A DNA stretch of 64,000 nt. Origin: Medicago truncatula. Lineage: Eukaryota > Streptophyta > Magnoliopsida > Fabales > Fabaceae. This document shows positions 22,946-33,400 of this stretch, one piece after another. The stretch is from the NCBI RefSeq assembly GCF_003473485.1, contig NC_053043.1, positions 1,560,001 through 1,624,000 of the forward strand. Reading direction: 5' to 3'. The notes under the pieces are model-generated. The model was not told the origin of the DNA. It did no database searches and was given only the letters and a program-made list of their open reading frames with translations. A program made the position numbers and the translations under genes. How positions within the stretch are numbered: position 1 is the stretch's first letter; every line of letters starts with the position of its first letter.

Positions 22946-23895
22946 TATAATATAGAGAAATGATATTTGTACAATCTTTTTTGACAATTTTTAGACAACT
23001 TTCTCTCTCATACTTACGGGAATGGATTGTCTCCTGTTAAGTTTTTCTCCAGTTTTCTCCTATGCAATCTCAGCCTTTCATTTTTTTTAAAGACAAATGG
23101 ACGGCTACCAATAAAATCAATTAAATCAGATTTTGTCTCTTTCCTTTCCCTCGTCACTCACCCCTTCTTCGCAAACCATTTTTCTGCTTCATTCCCTACA
23201 CAGGTTCACATGTCCTTCTTCCTTCTCTATTTTCCCCTTTCCTTCCTTCTCCCATTCTCTAAGTAAATTTTCTGATATTGTTTAAGATGGCTTTCCATTT
23301 ATTATTATTCAAATTAACCTAATTTCAAATCAACAAGAAAGAAATCAATTAATCAGATTAATAAAAAATAAGGGAAGCCAACAAAAATTTAACAGATCAC
23401 GGTTGCGATTAGCGTTGGTGTGGAGATCAGATTTACAGAGTTTCAAATTGTAGGGATGCATCTTTTTTTTTTTAGGGAAAATTGTAGGGATGCATCTTGT
23501 GAACAAGTACATGAAGATAGTTTCAAATTTAATGTATCAGAGTTACAAAGTTTAAAATTACAGAGTTTCAATCTTGAGATGGGTTTGTGAGCAAAAAAGG
23601 GGAAACTGGAGATAGCAAAACGACATGAAATAGAGAAAACAACATCTCATTTATGTGTTTTACTTCTATCCATTGATTTGTCATTTAAATAAATGAATGG
23701 CTGAGATCTATTCACTGGAGGAAACAAGAGAGAGAAAATACTGGAGAGGATCCTCTCTCCATACTCACATTATATTCTTACTCTCTCTCCCTTTTTCTCT
23801 CTCCATTTTTTTTGACCAATGAAAAGAGAGTAAAATGAGGTTGTCATTAAAGTTGTTAGCAAATGGTTGTTCAAATATCATTGCTCTATAATATA
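22946..23895. mobile_element. Nonautonomous Mutator-like element with perfect 9-bp target duplication
   Basis: Target duplication TATAATATA at 22946-22954 and 23887-23895 flanks a 932-bp element (22955-23886). Terminal inverted repeats begin GAGAAATGATATTTGTACAA on the left; the right end, inverted, begins GAGCAATGATATTTGAACAA (18 of 20 matching). A 9-bp duplication is the signature of Mutator-superfamily transposases. The internal region is pyrimidine-rich (ctctctc, ttctct) with one small meaningless open frame (23027-23266). It must be mobilised in trans. Confidence 0.82.
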
Positions 23896-24760
23896 ATAGA
23901 TAAATTATTTCCTTTTAAAGAGTGTCGACCCAAATGGCAAGCAATTCAAGCAAGGACTTTAACCTTCAAATTTTGGGTAAAATAATGGGCGTTCAAAAAT
24001 AATTTCGTTATAAATTTATAATATATTAGATAATTTATCGACATTACATAGCTTAATTGATTATGAAAAAAGTCTCATATACTCTTGATCATAGATTCAA
24101 ATCCTGGTCAACACCTTAGTCAATACAAAATCAATTTTTTTTAATGTCTTTTTATAAGTACTTGGTTAAAAAAAAAAATTAAAAGGCCTAAATAAAAAAT
24201 TTCTTTAAGCTTATCAATCTATGGATAATCCAAACAAGCGCCCTTACGACATTGTTTAAGCATCAAAAGTAGCAACTTTTACCTTGACTTTTACATGTGT
24301 TTAACTTGTATTTTCAAGACAAAATTTCTCCTTGTACATTTCTTAAACAATGTCTTTAGGGCATTTGTTACCAAGAACCTCTATCTATTAGGCCGGCCCT
24401 GTTTTAAAGGCAACATCTTTTGTATAAAACAACTAAAATTGCACTAAGAATGAAGCTTTTTCTATCAAAATAAATTATAAGACAAATATAAGGAGGAAAG
24501 GAAGAACAAATTCATAATTCTTGCGATCAATATATGATGATTTATAAAAAAAAAATGATGATTTAATCTAGCAAAATGTATAAAAAGGCGCTACATCCTT
24601 ATTTTTATTGTTCAATCAACATAAATTGAGGTACAATTTAAGAGTATTATTCTCATCACTAAATAGTTTTTTTTTTCTTCTTCTTTCGAGTAGATGTTGC
24701 ATGTGTTACATAACAACTTTTCAATTATAAGGAAAACATTCTGAAGACGCCTCCTTAATC
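23896..24760. other. Intergenic space before the Pro-rich gene
   Basis: AT-rich DNA with no open frame of note. Around 24050-24130 there is a decayed phrase (gattcaaatcctggtcaa) of the B-box-like repeat type seen at 1925. The last 100 bp are likely 3' untranslated region of the minus-strand Pro-rich gene. Confidence 0.45.
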
Positions 24761-25297
24761 CTACATGGAGGCAATTGGAGGAGAGTTCCCACCTATTGGA
24801 GGAACAATTGGAGGAATGACCCCGCCTACTGGAGGAACAATCGGAGGAATGATCCCGCCTACTGGAGGAACAATCGGAGGAATGGCCCCGCCTACTGGAA
24901 GAGTGTTCCCGCCTATTGGAGGAAGAATCGGAGGAATGATTCGGCCTACTGGAGGAACAATCGGAGGAATGACCCCGCCTACTGGAGGAACAATTGGAGG
25001 AATGACCCCACCTACTGGAGGAACAATTGGAGGAATGACCCCACCTACTGGAGGAACAATAGGAGGAATGATCCCGCCTACTGGAGGAACAATCGGAGGA
25101 ATGACCCCGCCTATTGGAGGAATGATCCCACCTACTGGAGGAAAAATCGGAGGAATGACTGGAGGAATAATCGGAGGAATGAGCCCACCTACTGGAGGAA
25201 CAATCGGAGGAAGAATTTGACCACTTGTGAACTGCAAAGCAACAAAAATAATTAATAACATTGGAATTGAGAAAGCAATTTTGGAGATTGAAACCAT
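24761..25297 (-). CDS. Small secreted Pro/Gly-repeat protein (PPIVPPVGG repeats)
   Basis: One exon, 178 residues. The N-terminus MVSISKIAFSIPMLLIIFVA is a signal peptide, cleaved probably after FTSG. The rest is about a dozen copies of an 11-residue unit close to PPVGGVIPPIV, with a few shortened units, and it ends in NSPPIASM. The DNA unit is 33 bp (aggaacaatcggaggaatga), a coding minisatellite. There are no Cys or Tyr residues in the repeat, so it is unlike extensins. I infer an apoplast or cell-wall structural protein. A TATA element (CTATATATAA, 25367-25358 on minus) lies about 60 bp upstream of the start. Long open frames on the other strand and in another frame (24765-25220 plus, 24612-25340 minus) arise because the 33-bp unit has no stop in those frames. 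Confidence 0.75.
   Translation of the reverse strand: MVSISKIAFSIPMLLIIFVALQFTSGQILPPIVPPVGGLIPPIIPPVIPPIFPPVGGIIPPIGGVIPPIVPPVGGIIPPIVPPVGGVIPPIVPPVGGVIPPIVPPVGGVIPPIVPPVGRIIPPILPPIGGNTLPVGGAIPPIVPPVGGIIPPIVPPVGGVIPPIVPPIGGNSPPIASM
24770..25215. repeat. 33-bp coding tandem repeat
   Basis: Imperfect tandem units of 33 bp (plus-strand phase actggaggaacaatcggagg then aatgaccccgcct), with several 18- to 24-bp short units near 25100-25190. Unit-to-unit differences are few (c/t and a/g), suggesting recent turnover by slippage or unequal exchange. Confidence 0.8.
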
Positions 25298-25439
25298 CTT
25301 CCTTGAGAAATTGAGAAATGATATATTTGTATTGAAACATATATGATCTACTTCTTGTTATATATAGCGACGAACATGATGAAGAAGAATATTTTTTCCA
25401 TTAAAAATTACAAATATTAATTAGTTTTTTTTCTTCATA

Positions 25440-25848
25440 TTAATTAGCTATTTGACCATATAGGTGGTATACTAATTAGATATTTGACCATATAGGTGGT
25501 ATAGTAAATAAGAATATTGTTTTTTTATACGAAGAATATTGTTGTTAATAGTAAAAATAATAATAATAAAAAAGAAGTTTTAGAGTTGGTCAAAAAAATT
25601 GACTATACTTGACTAAATCTAATATATATATATATATAAAGAATTTAATAGTGGTGGGTTGACGGTTCAAAACAACTTTACACACAATTAATTAAAACAT
25701 TTTAAAATTACACGTAAATTAAAAACATTATTTGATGTGACGATTATAAATGTTTTGATCAGTTGTGTATGCAAAGTTTTTCTGGACCTCCTTCAAAATA
25801 AAAATCAGACACCATCAACCCACCATATATATATATATATATATATAT
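25440..25848. repeat. Short tandem duplication and TA microsatellites upstream of the Pro-rich gene
   Basis: The phrase tatttgaccatataggtggt occurs twice, 32 bp apart (25449 and 25481). TA repeats occur at about 25622-25638 and 25826-25848. Otherwise AT-rich with no gene. Confidence 0.55.
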
Positions 25849-26116
25849 GGGTTTGCTAGGATACACCCACTAGTTTTTATTAAGGTGTGTTTTAGTAAAG
25901 ATATAACTAAAAAGTTGTTGAATACACCTTAAGGTGAATGTTGATAAAACACACCTTCTGAAAAATAAGTGGGTGTATGTTAGCAACTCCTATAATCATT
26001 TGCTAGGATGCACCCACTTATTTTTTAGAATGTGTGTTTTAGGAAATTATAACTAAAAAGTAGTTAAATACACTCATTCCCACATTAAAACTAATGAGTG
26101 TGTTCTAGCAAATTCC
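25849..26116. mobile_element. Two adjacent related MITE-like elements
   Basis: The first copy (about 25849-25990) starts gggtttgctaggatacaccc and ends gggtgtatgttagcaactcc, an imperfect terminal inverted repeat of about 22 bp. The second (about 25999-26116) starts tttgctaggatgcacccact and ends gagtgtgttctagcaaattcc, the same family. Both sit between TA-rich tracts (25826-25848 and 26117-26133), so the target duplication cannot be read. No coding capacity. Confidence 0.6.
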
Positions 26117-26133
26117 ATATATATATATAGAGA

Positions 26134-27075
26134 GAGAGAGACACACATTAGATTAGATTTCGATCCTTTTAATATGCATCCACTCTTCTAGTGGTTTGAC
26201 TGTACCTATTTTGAGTTTGTGACCCTTGTTCTAATGCATAGTAGTTGGCATTAAATGTAGAGGGAGTATGAATTCAAATGCAACACACTTAGTACGTAAT
26301 TGGAAGGGTGTTGGTTTGAAAGGTTGAAGACAATAAACCCAAGTTTGAATGGTTGATGAAGATGAATGGAAGAGTGGTTGAATGAAGGATGAACCCAGAT
26401 TTGAAAGAAGGAAAGAAAAAAAAAGAAAAAAAAATTGGAGAGGGATTGAATTGAAGGGAATAATCAAAATAACTTGATGATTTAAAATGTAAAATGTCAT
26501 TAATTTAAGTGGGATGAATATACAAATAATAAAAGTCATATGCTAAATCCGTAAAACATAACAACAAGTGTGACTCTTATAGTTGTTTAAGTTCAACCAT
26601 GGTGAAAAATTACATATAAATTGAACAAGATCAGGTGTATAACATCATTCAATCAAAGTTATATTTTTATATTTTTACCACAGAAATCGATGTTCAAAGA
26701 AAATAAATTTGAACTTTAATAAATATATGTTTGTTTTTAAAATATATCAAATTTTCATTTTAGTCACCCTAAAAATTTGCTCTCACATTTAGTCCCCCTA
26801 AAACAAAAATTTGGTCAACCGGCAATGCTGAAATTGTTAGGTTGGATGCCTTGACTCAGGTTTGAACCTGAATACTTGCAATGTGTGTGTGAGGTTCTCT
26901 TTTTGAAGATATGACCAAACAATGCATCTGAATTCCGTCTAATTTCCTTTTTATACCTTTTTGTACTTTTTTTTTGTTGAACAATCTATACCTTTTTGTA
27001 CTTGATTGTAGTGTTTCATTTAAATGAAGCAATTGTGTCAATCAAATAAAGATCAACTTAACCTGATAAAATGAA
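26134..27075. other. Intergenic, no gene seen
   Basis: A GA microsatellite (about 26131-26142), then AT-rich DNA. Phrases such as tttagtcaccctaaaa and tttagtccccctaaaac near 26760-26810 are of the type found in foldback MITE ends. The 102-codon open frame at 26231-26539 (minus) is Phe/Ile/Leu-rich with no recognisable domain. Confidence 0.4.
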
Positions 27076-28026
27076 GGAAAAAGATATATAAACACACCAA
27101 TGTCATACACCCTCTCATACCACTCTTGATGTGGCATCATTTGAGTTGCTGGAAATTGATTTTAATTTAATTTAAAAATAAAAGAAAACAAAAGTAAATT
27201 AAAATGAAAATGAGTTATGATACACGTACCAACATATGTGGCACACCTCTTCTATACACCCTTTATGTAGCATTTTTTATTAATTAAATTGGGGGTAATT
27301 TTGTCCAACAACAGAAAATAGGGGTAATTTTGTAATAGACACAAACATGTCACTTCTCCCTTCTGCTCCCTTTTCTTCTCTGCTGACTTCTCCTCCGCCA
27401 CCATCCACCTCCACCGACACTTTCCGGTGACGACGATTTCGATGATGGAGAAGCTGAAGATGCAACGAGGACGGAACCAAATAACAACCACTCTCTCTTT
27501 CTCCCGTTACAACGTTTTTTCACTATTTATGGCGTCAAAACAATCAGATTTGCGTCACCATCCCATCGTCGACATCAAACACTCATATATGCTCCACCAC
27601 ACCAACTTCGACGTCAAAACACGGCCCACCGTCGTCACTCGTCGTCCTTCAAAAACACTTAGATCTACCACAATGGTTTTGATGGTGGTGTTTTAGAGGT
27701 GACAACAATGACAAAAAAAAAACAGAGACGGTGGAGAGAGGGTGGTTGGAATAAGGTCGGAGGACAGTAGAGGTGGCGGAAGTGTGAGTGGAAGAAAGAA
27801 GAGAGAGAGAAAGAGAAAGAAATGATGGGAGGGGGGCTGGAATTAGAACGGAAAAGAGAAAATGCAGGGAAGGACTTATTAATTTTTCATTGGAAAAAGA
27901 TATATAAACACACCAATGTCATACACCCTCTCATACCACTCTTGATGTGGCATCATTTGAGTTGCTAGAAATTGATTTTAATTTAATTTAAAAATAAAAG
28001 AAAACAAAAGTAAATTAAAATGAAAA
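27076..28026. repeat. Pair of 135-bp direct repeats flanking 681 bp
   Basis: The block 27076-27210 recurs at 27892-28026 with one mismatch seen (ttgctggaa versus ttgctagaa). Both start ggaaaaagatatataaacac and end agtaaattaaaatgaaaa. The block does not begin TG and end CA, and no primer-binding site follows the left copy, so it is not an obvious LTR element. A segmental duplication or an unclassified element is more likely. The 681 bp between them contain short meaningless open frames on both strands. Confidence 0.75.
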
Positions 28027-28589
28027 CAAAAGTAAACCCTAAACCAACATAAACAGTTCAGTTTTTATTAGTGCGGTCGGTCCAGTTTTACAATTTTTTT
28101 GAATACCTACATGCTTTAGTATCCTACTTGTACTAACATAATATAATTATTTAGAAGGTAGAGTTTCTTTCTTGAGTTAGTTACTTTGTGTTTTTGTGGT
28201 AATTGTAGTAAATGTCAAAACTTGTACAAAATGTCATATAATATTACTATTTAAATTTAGATTTTATAATATTATTTGTTCTGTGAAGGTTCGATAGAAT
28301 AAAATAAAAAAAATGTGGTCTCAAATTAGTTTGGTTAAACAGCATACAGAAAATATCAATTTTTCACCTTTACGCACATCGGGTGTAACCGATGTGAAAA
28401 GTCATTTTCACTCCTTTTTTTGTAGTAGGGATGATGCACAAATTTAATATTTGAAACCCCCTCTAAAAAATACAATTAAAACTCTTAAATTTTATAGTGT
28501 GTGTTTGGTTTGAAACCTCCCAAATAAAATTATAACTTTTTCGACAATTTATATATTAATTATGAATTTTTAAGGCTTTAAAAACTCAA
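28027..28589. repeat. Intergenic with a CACTA-terminus-like fragment
   Basis: Around 28370-28440 the phrases cacatcgggtgtaaccgatg and actcctttttttgtagta appear. Read inverted, the second resembles a CACTACAAAAAA terminus of plant CACTA elements, with a subterminal motif. No partner end was located, so this is probably a truncated copy. Confidence 0.35.
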
Positions 28590-29190
28590 AAACCAAAACA
28601 AAATACCTCGACATAGAAATTGAATTTTGAGCTGATTTTTTTAGAGACCTCTATAAAAATATATAAAAAGAATTTGTAAATTTTCATAGCATTCCGGAGA
28701 CGCTTCAATTTATTTTGATTTTTCAACCAATTGTTTAAAATCGTAATTTTGTTCCAAGTAAGCACATACTCACGGATCAAGTTTCGTTCTCCGATTTTGT
28801 AGGACATTATCACAACTATCACCATAAAAATTTGGAGCTTTTAAACGAGCGACGAGTTAATTATGAATTTTTTTAAAAAAAATTATAATGGTGGAGGACA
28901 AAAGTTCATAGTTAAGTTGTCTTTCGTTTAAAAACTCCAATTTTTCAGGGTAGAGGTTGTCATGATGTTATAAACACATGCCTAAAAAATTTGGAAACAA
29001 AGTTTGACTCGCGATTATATGCTTACTCAAAATAAAATCTAGGAACGAAATTTTGAACATTTTAGTTGTAAAATCAAAATAAATTGAGGCATCTACATAA
29101 ATATGTATGAAATTGTAGTTTCTTTCAATGTATTATTGTAGAGGTCTATGAAAAAAAATTAGCCCAAAATTTAGTTTTTTTTTTATAACC
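28590..29190. repeat. Diverged 600-bp foldback (long inverted repeat) element
   Basis: The left arm (about 28590-28860) and right arm (about 28900-29190) are inverted copies. For example, gaattttgagctgatttttt with agacctctat on the left pairs with gaggtctatgaaaaaaaatt on the right, and caatttattttgatttttca pairs with aaaatcaaaataaattgagg. Arms of about 270 bp with many differences indicate an old foldback element. A transcript would form a long hairpin. Confidence 0.6.
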
Positions 29191-29244
29191 CAAAAATTAG
29201 TTTCTAGATCGTAGTTTTTGTTATTTTCGTTTTAAAATGTTTGA

Positions 29245-29480
29245 TGGTTTAAAAATGTCTAAATTAAATTTTTGTCCCATAACTATTTAATTAGTATCGT
29301 TTTGGTCCTTAATTAAAATTTGATTTATTTTGGTATCTTAACTTTCTCTCTGTTGCACATTTTGGTCTTTTACGTTAGGGTTTCTTCCTGTTAAGATACC
29401 AAAATAAATCAAATTTTAATTAAGGGACCAAAGCGATACTATTTAAATAGTTAAGGAACCAAAAACATAATTTAACCTTT
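29245..29480. mobile_element. Foldback MITE (gtccctta/taagggacc type)
   Basis: The left arm contains ttggtccttaattaaaattt and gatttattttggtatcttaa; the right arm contains the inverses, gataccaaaataaatcaaat and taattaagggaccaaag. The central loop is about 50 bp. The structure and phrases are those of common legume foldback MITEs. Exact ends and target duplication were not resolved. Confidence 0.65.
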
Positions 29481-29487
29481 AAAAATT

Positions 29488-29907
29488 CATAAATAAGGGA
29501 ATTTCTACGGTACACTCACAAAGTGAGGTGTACCGGTACTCTTGCTTCATAATTTTATGAATTAACGATAATTTTTTATGTAATAAATAGCTATTTGTCA
29601 ATATTTATATTTTATAGAACATCATTTCATAAGAAAAAACATTATTTCATTGTTTATAAGAATCATATAATTTTTTTTACATATTATCATAAAAAATAAT
29701 GAATGTTCTCAATTATGAGTGATAAAAATTCAAAAATAAATAATTTTATTTTGTTGACACTTTTGATGAATAAGATTTTGTTATTATAATTATAAAAAAA
29801 TAATATTTTTTTTCAAAAAAATAACTCATTTAACTGTTAATTTAAAGAGTAAGTGTACCGGTACACTCAAATATATTGGGTGTACCATAGAATTTGCCCA
29901 TAAATAA
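29488..29907. mobile_element. Mutator-type MITE with perfect 9-bp target duplication
   Basis: CATAAATAA occurs at 29488-29496 and 29899-29907, flanking 402 bp (29497-29898). The left end begins gggaatttctacggtacact; the right end, inverted, begins ggcaaattctatggtacacc. Inside each end is a second shared motif, gtgtaccggta. No coding capacity. It lies about 250 bp upstream of the S1-homologue gene. Confidence 0.8.
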
Positions 29908-30071
29908 TCCGTCTTTATCGGAAAATTTCAAATTTAATACGAAGTTGACTATTGACTACTATGCAAAATAATATTTTGGTGAAATCATTAGTTATTTTTA
30001 TTATTGTTATTACTATTAATATTTGTAATTGCAAAAAAAAATAAAAATACTCCCTTCGTCAAGATCTACAC

Positions 30072-30080
30072 TATATATAA
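30072..30080 (+). promoter_or_regulatory. Probable TATA box of the S1-homologue gene
   Basis: TATATATAA lies 81 bp before the annotated start codon in an otherwise AT-rich leader. Position and form fit a plant core promoter. Confidence 0.45.
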
Positions 30081-30152
30081 CAAGAACCTAACCATATGTT
30101 TCAGCGTCATTTTATCAAATATAATAGAGAATCAATATGGTTTTAGCGTCCA

Positions 30153-30575
30153 ATGTTACTAACAATTTTTGTTGTTTTGCAGTTCAAGGATGTTGAAAGC
30201 TTTAAGCCTTTTCCTACCACAGTACATGTGAGTATTACCAACAACTTCACCAACTCTCTTCAAGTTGATGTTCATTGTAAAGATAATCATGACGATTTTG
30301 GGAATAAAACACTAAAATATAAGGAAGTTTACAGCTTCAGTTTTAAGACTACCTTTCTTCTACCAAATAAATTATACTTTTGTAGTGTTTCATGGATTCA
30401 TGGATTTAAATATTTTGTCGTTTATGATCAAAAACGAGATGACGACGATTGCGAGAAAGAATGTCCTTGGGCGATAAATGAATATGGACCGTGTAAGGAG
30501 AAGCCAGGAAATGTTATAGAATGTTATCAGTATAATTTCTATTCATTTTCCTTCTTTCATTTTACTTCGATGTAA
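30153..30575 (+). CDS. Self-incompatibility protein S1-homologue (SPH) family secreted protein
   Basis: 140 residues, one exon. After a short hydrophobic N-terminus (MLLTIFVVLQFKDVESF) it has the S1 domain: HVSITNNF, LQVDVHCKDNHDDFG, YSFSFKTTFL, LYFCSVSWIHG and a Cys-rich C-terminal part with CEKECPWAINEYGPC. These are conserved SPH positions. The family are small secreted proteins; poppy S1 is the pollen-rejection determinant, but legume members have unknown roles. The start is uncertain: an ATG at 30137 is in another frame and opens a 20-codon frame, and a TAG lies just upstream of 30153 in frame. The true signal peptide may therefore be damaged, and this could be a pseudogene. Confidence 0.75.
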   Translation: MLLTIFVVLQFKDVESFKPFPTTVHVSITNNFTNSLQVDVHCKDNHDDFGNKTLKYKEVYSFSFKTTFLLPNKLYFCSVSWIHGFKYFVVYDQKRDDDDCEKECPWAINEYGPCKEKPGNVIECYQYNFYSFSFFHFTSM

Positions 30576-31180
30576 AAAATATTTCTGAATGCACTTTAAG
30601 CTTTATTATCCGACAAAAGTTAAATTGTTTAAACGTGAATATGTTATCTATCATAACATCTATGAGCTTCCATTTTTCTTCTCCTTCATTTTATTTCTTT
30701 TGTTCCTAACCCGAGCAGATTCCACTTTCTTTGTTTTTTTTTTATTTTTTATTATTTCATGACCATCGCTTAATAGTGACTAATCTCCGTTAGAGAACTT
30801 GTTGGACACATAATGTAGATTCTCCTCTTTCAATCAGATTTTTTATTCCATAGTATAAAACATAATAGTGTATATTAAATAGGCGGATCTTCGACATAGC
30901 GATAGTCGATAGAAGATTTTTTTGGAGAGAGATTGATGAGAGGAGGAAAATCAGTTTTACAAAGGAGGTGAAATTGTAGAGAGAACTAATGGGATGGCTT
31001 TGTTCTATGTTCTAGACTACAAAAGAGAAAAAGCACAACTCTAGAGAGATTCAGGTCCCCACGACACTCTCTAGATGATCAAACCAAAGATTTCCCATGA
31101 TAAGGGCGTCAAAGAAGGTGCATCCATAGGCATTCATAATGATCATCTCAATCAGATGATGAACGAGCCCCACAAGGCCT
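30576..31180. other. Intergenic, no gene seen
   Basis: 3' flank of the S1-homologue gene, then purine-rich DNA (about 30900-31040) of no recognisable class. It may be the decayed 5' part of the gag relic that follows. Confidence 0.4.
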
Positions 31181-32245
31181 TTCACTAGAAGAATCAGAGA
31201 GACTTGAAACCCTTTGGGATTAGAGAAACCTCCCTAGATGGAGACATATGACGGGACCACAAATCCCAACGAAACAAATCGAAAGCATCAAGGGAGTGTT
31301 CAACGAACACATCGAAAACATCAAGGCAAGTGTAAACTTTTTGCCACCACACTTTGAAAGGGAGCAATGGCGTAATACAAGAGTTTCATAAGGGAATTGA
31401 TTGATTCCTAGAAAGATGTATGTTGCAGTTTGCTGCTTATTTCACAACTTCGAGGCGACAACCCGAAACAGTTGTTAACTTGGAAGCCATCGTGCAGAAA
31501 AAATCCAAGCATCTCAGAGACTATATTGAGAGGTTCAATTCCAGGTAGGGGACAAAAAGATAAAGATCTACTTACTTGAAAAATGTCTCGACCATGAATC
31601 AATTTTAGCAAAACCGTCGATGTTGGTGAGCTTCGCTCGCTCAAAAAGTTCTTAAACCTTGACAATATCTACAAAAGATATAAGGAGAAATTGTATGTGA
31701 CAACTTCAACAAAACAAGGAAGGATAATTTATAAGTTGAATCCTCTCGGTGTCTAGGGACAAAATCCTGGATGAATATGCCTCTGCGCACTTCAAGGAAG
31801 CTGGTATCAAAATTCATAAAACAACAACACCCAAAACAAGTGTAGACAAGAGAAAGTATTAGTTCTGCAAAAGTCATGGTCATACAACCGAAGATTGTAT
31901 CCATATCAAAGATGCAATTGAAATCGTCATACAATAAGGAAAGCTGAGACAATAGACCAAGAAGATTCCATATTATCCAAATTCGAAGAAGACAAACAAA
32001 GGGACCAATCAAAGGTGCGGAACACAACAAAGTCCTCGAAGTTTCTATAGAGATCACCCGACGGAGACATTGAAGTTGTAAGGAGGTGCTTAATAGAAGC
32101 TAACAAAAATCAAAGCACTATCTCTATTCCAAAAAACCCTTAAAGGGTTAAGGGAAAGTTATCACGAGCACCATTGATTCTAACATGGTGGAGCGGAGCT
32201 CTGGGTTCAACAATATGGACCTAAAAGAGCAAAAAGTGAAGGATA
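31180..32245 (+). mobile_element. Decayed Ty3/gypsy retrotransposon gag fragment
   Basis: Across stops and frameshifts the plus strand shows LQFAAYFTTSRRQPETVV, QKKSKHLRDYIERFNSR, KIYLLEKCLDHESI and a zinc-knuckle-like FCKSHGHTTEDCIHIKD followed by AIEIVIQ. This is the order of plant Ty3/gypsy gag polyproteins. Frame changes and stops show it is dead. No protease or reverse transcriptase follows. Confidence 0.7.
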
Positions 32246-32480
32246 TACTTGAAGGTAAGAAAAACACAAGAAGGGAGGTTGAATTGTGTTGGCTTTTCTA
32301 AACTTTTTCTAAGTGTTTAAACTGATTAGGGTCTGAAGCTTCAGTTCAGAGTTTGAAATAGTGTTATGAATGCAGTGGTTTAAACACAAACACAAAGAGA
32401 TAGAAAGAAAAGACAGTCACAAAGCAGTTTATGTTAGTTCCTTTCATAAACCGAGAGTAGTGTAGTCCCCTTTAACTTTT
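32246..32480 (-). repeat. LTR fragment related to the solo LTR at 35889
   Basis: The plus strand begins ttgaaggtaagaaaaacaca, which is the inverse of the end of the solo LTR near 37188. Further matches in order include gcagtggtttaaacacaaac and aagcagtttatgttagttcc against the inverse of the solo LTR. It is diverged and truncated. Confidence 0.6.
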
Positions 32481-32562
32481 TAAAAAACATTTCATAGTGT
32501 CCGTAATTTAAAAATGAAAAGTGAACCCTCCCCTCCTAAACCCTCCATCCAAACAAACCCTC

Positions 32563-33151
32563 AATTACACTGAATTCTCTTAGAGTGTGTTTGGATGAGG
32601 TAATTGAGAAATTTTAAAGAATTTAGAATTCTAGGCAATTTAAATGATTCCATTAAATTACTTTCATTTCTCAATTCTTTTGTTTGGATGAAGTAATAAA
32701 AAAATTCATTGTCATCATTTTTGGGCAACTTTTATAAATTTTAATTTTTTTGGGCCAAATTTGAAAATTGAAATTAGGGGTCAAAATGTAAATTTCAAAA
32801 AATTGAGGGGTCAAATTATAATTTTCGAAAAATTTGAGGGACCAATTTGCAATTTTTTGGAAATTTTTTGGGTCAATTTGAAAATTTTTGGAAAATTTGA
32901 GGACCAAAATGTAAAATATGAAAAATAACAACAATGAAGAAATTTGAAATTCTTAGCTTTTAGGTGTCATTTAAAATTCTCTAAATTTAACTTGAACAAA
33001 ATACTTCATAAATTTCCATCATTTTGAAAATACTTCAAATTATTATCCAAACAATGGAATTCACCCCAAAGTATTTGAATTCCCTTAAAACAATACATTC
33101 CCTCAAAACATTCCCCCATCCAAACACACTCTAAGAGAATTCAGTGTAATT
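32563..33151. mobile_element. Nonautonomous element with perfect 35-bp terminal inverted repeats
   Basis: The left end (32563-32597, aattacactgaattctctta then gagtgtgtttggatg) is matched exactly in inverse by the right end (33117-33151). The 589-bp element is AT-rich. Inside are imperfect reiterations of a gggtcaaattataattttcg / gggaccaatttgcaattttt phrase (about 32770-32900). No coding capacity. Target duplication was not resolved. Confidence 0.7.
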
Positions 33152-33400
33152 TGCCGTATTCAAAAGTATCTAAAAATCGGAATATTGTAATTTGATGATT
33201 TTGGATTTTTCTTTTTTGAAATTCGATTTGAATTTTGGATTTTTTTAAAAATCGGACCAAACCGCATATATAAATGAAAATATATTCATTTTCAACATAT
33301 TTCGTATGAACAAGAAAACAAACAAAAGACTACAAATATTATACACTTCAATGGCAAACATGCCAACAGTACAAACTAATCAATAAAACCACATATGCAT
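33152..33400. other. 3' flank of the intact peroxidase
   Basis: AT-rich 3' untranslated and flanking DNA. The part nearest the gene (about 33310-33400) matches the 3' flank of the inverted copy at 42982-43075. Confidence 0.5.

Noticed and set aside
24765-25220. A 151-codon Gly/Pro-rich plus-strand protein, or a CRISPR-like array
   Set aside because: It is the antisense shadow of the minus-strand Pro/Gly repeat gene, which alone has a signal peptide and TATA box. The 33-bp units abut without spacers, so there is no CRISPR structure.
24612-25340. A 242-codon Ser/His-rich minus-strand frame
   Set aside because: Frame-shifted reading of the same 33-bp repeat; composition is a repeat artefact.
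27076-28026. LTR retrotransposon or TRIM bounded by the 135-bp repeats
   Set aside because: No TG..CA ends, no primer-binding site after the left repeat and no polypurine tract before the right one.
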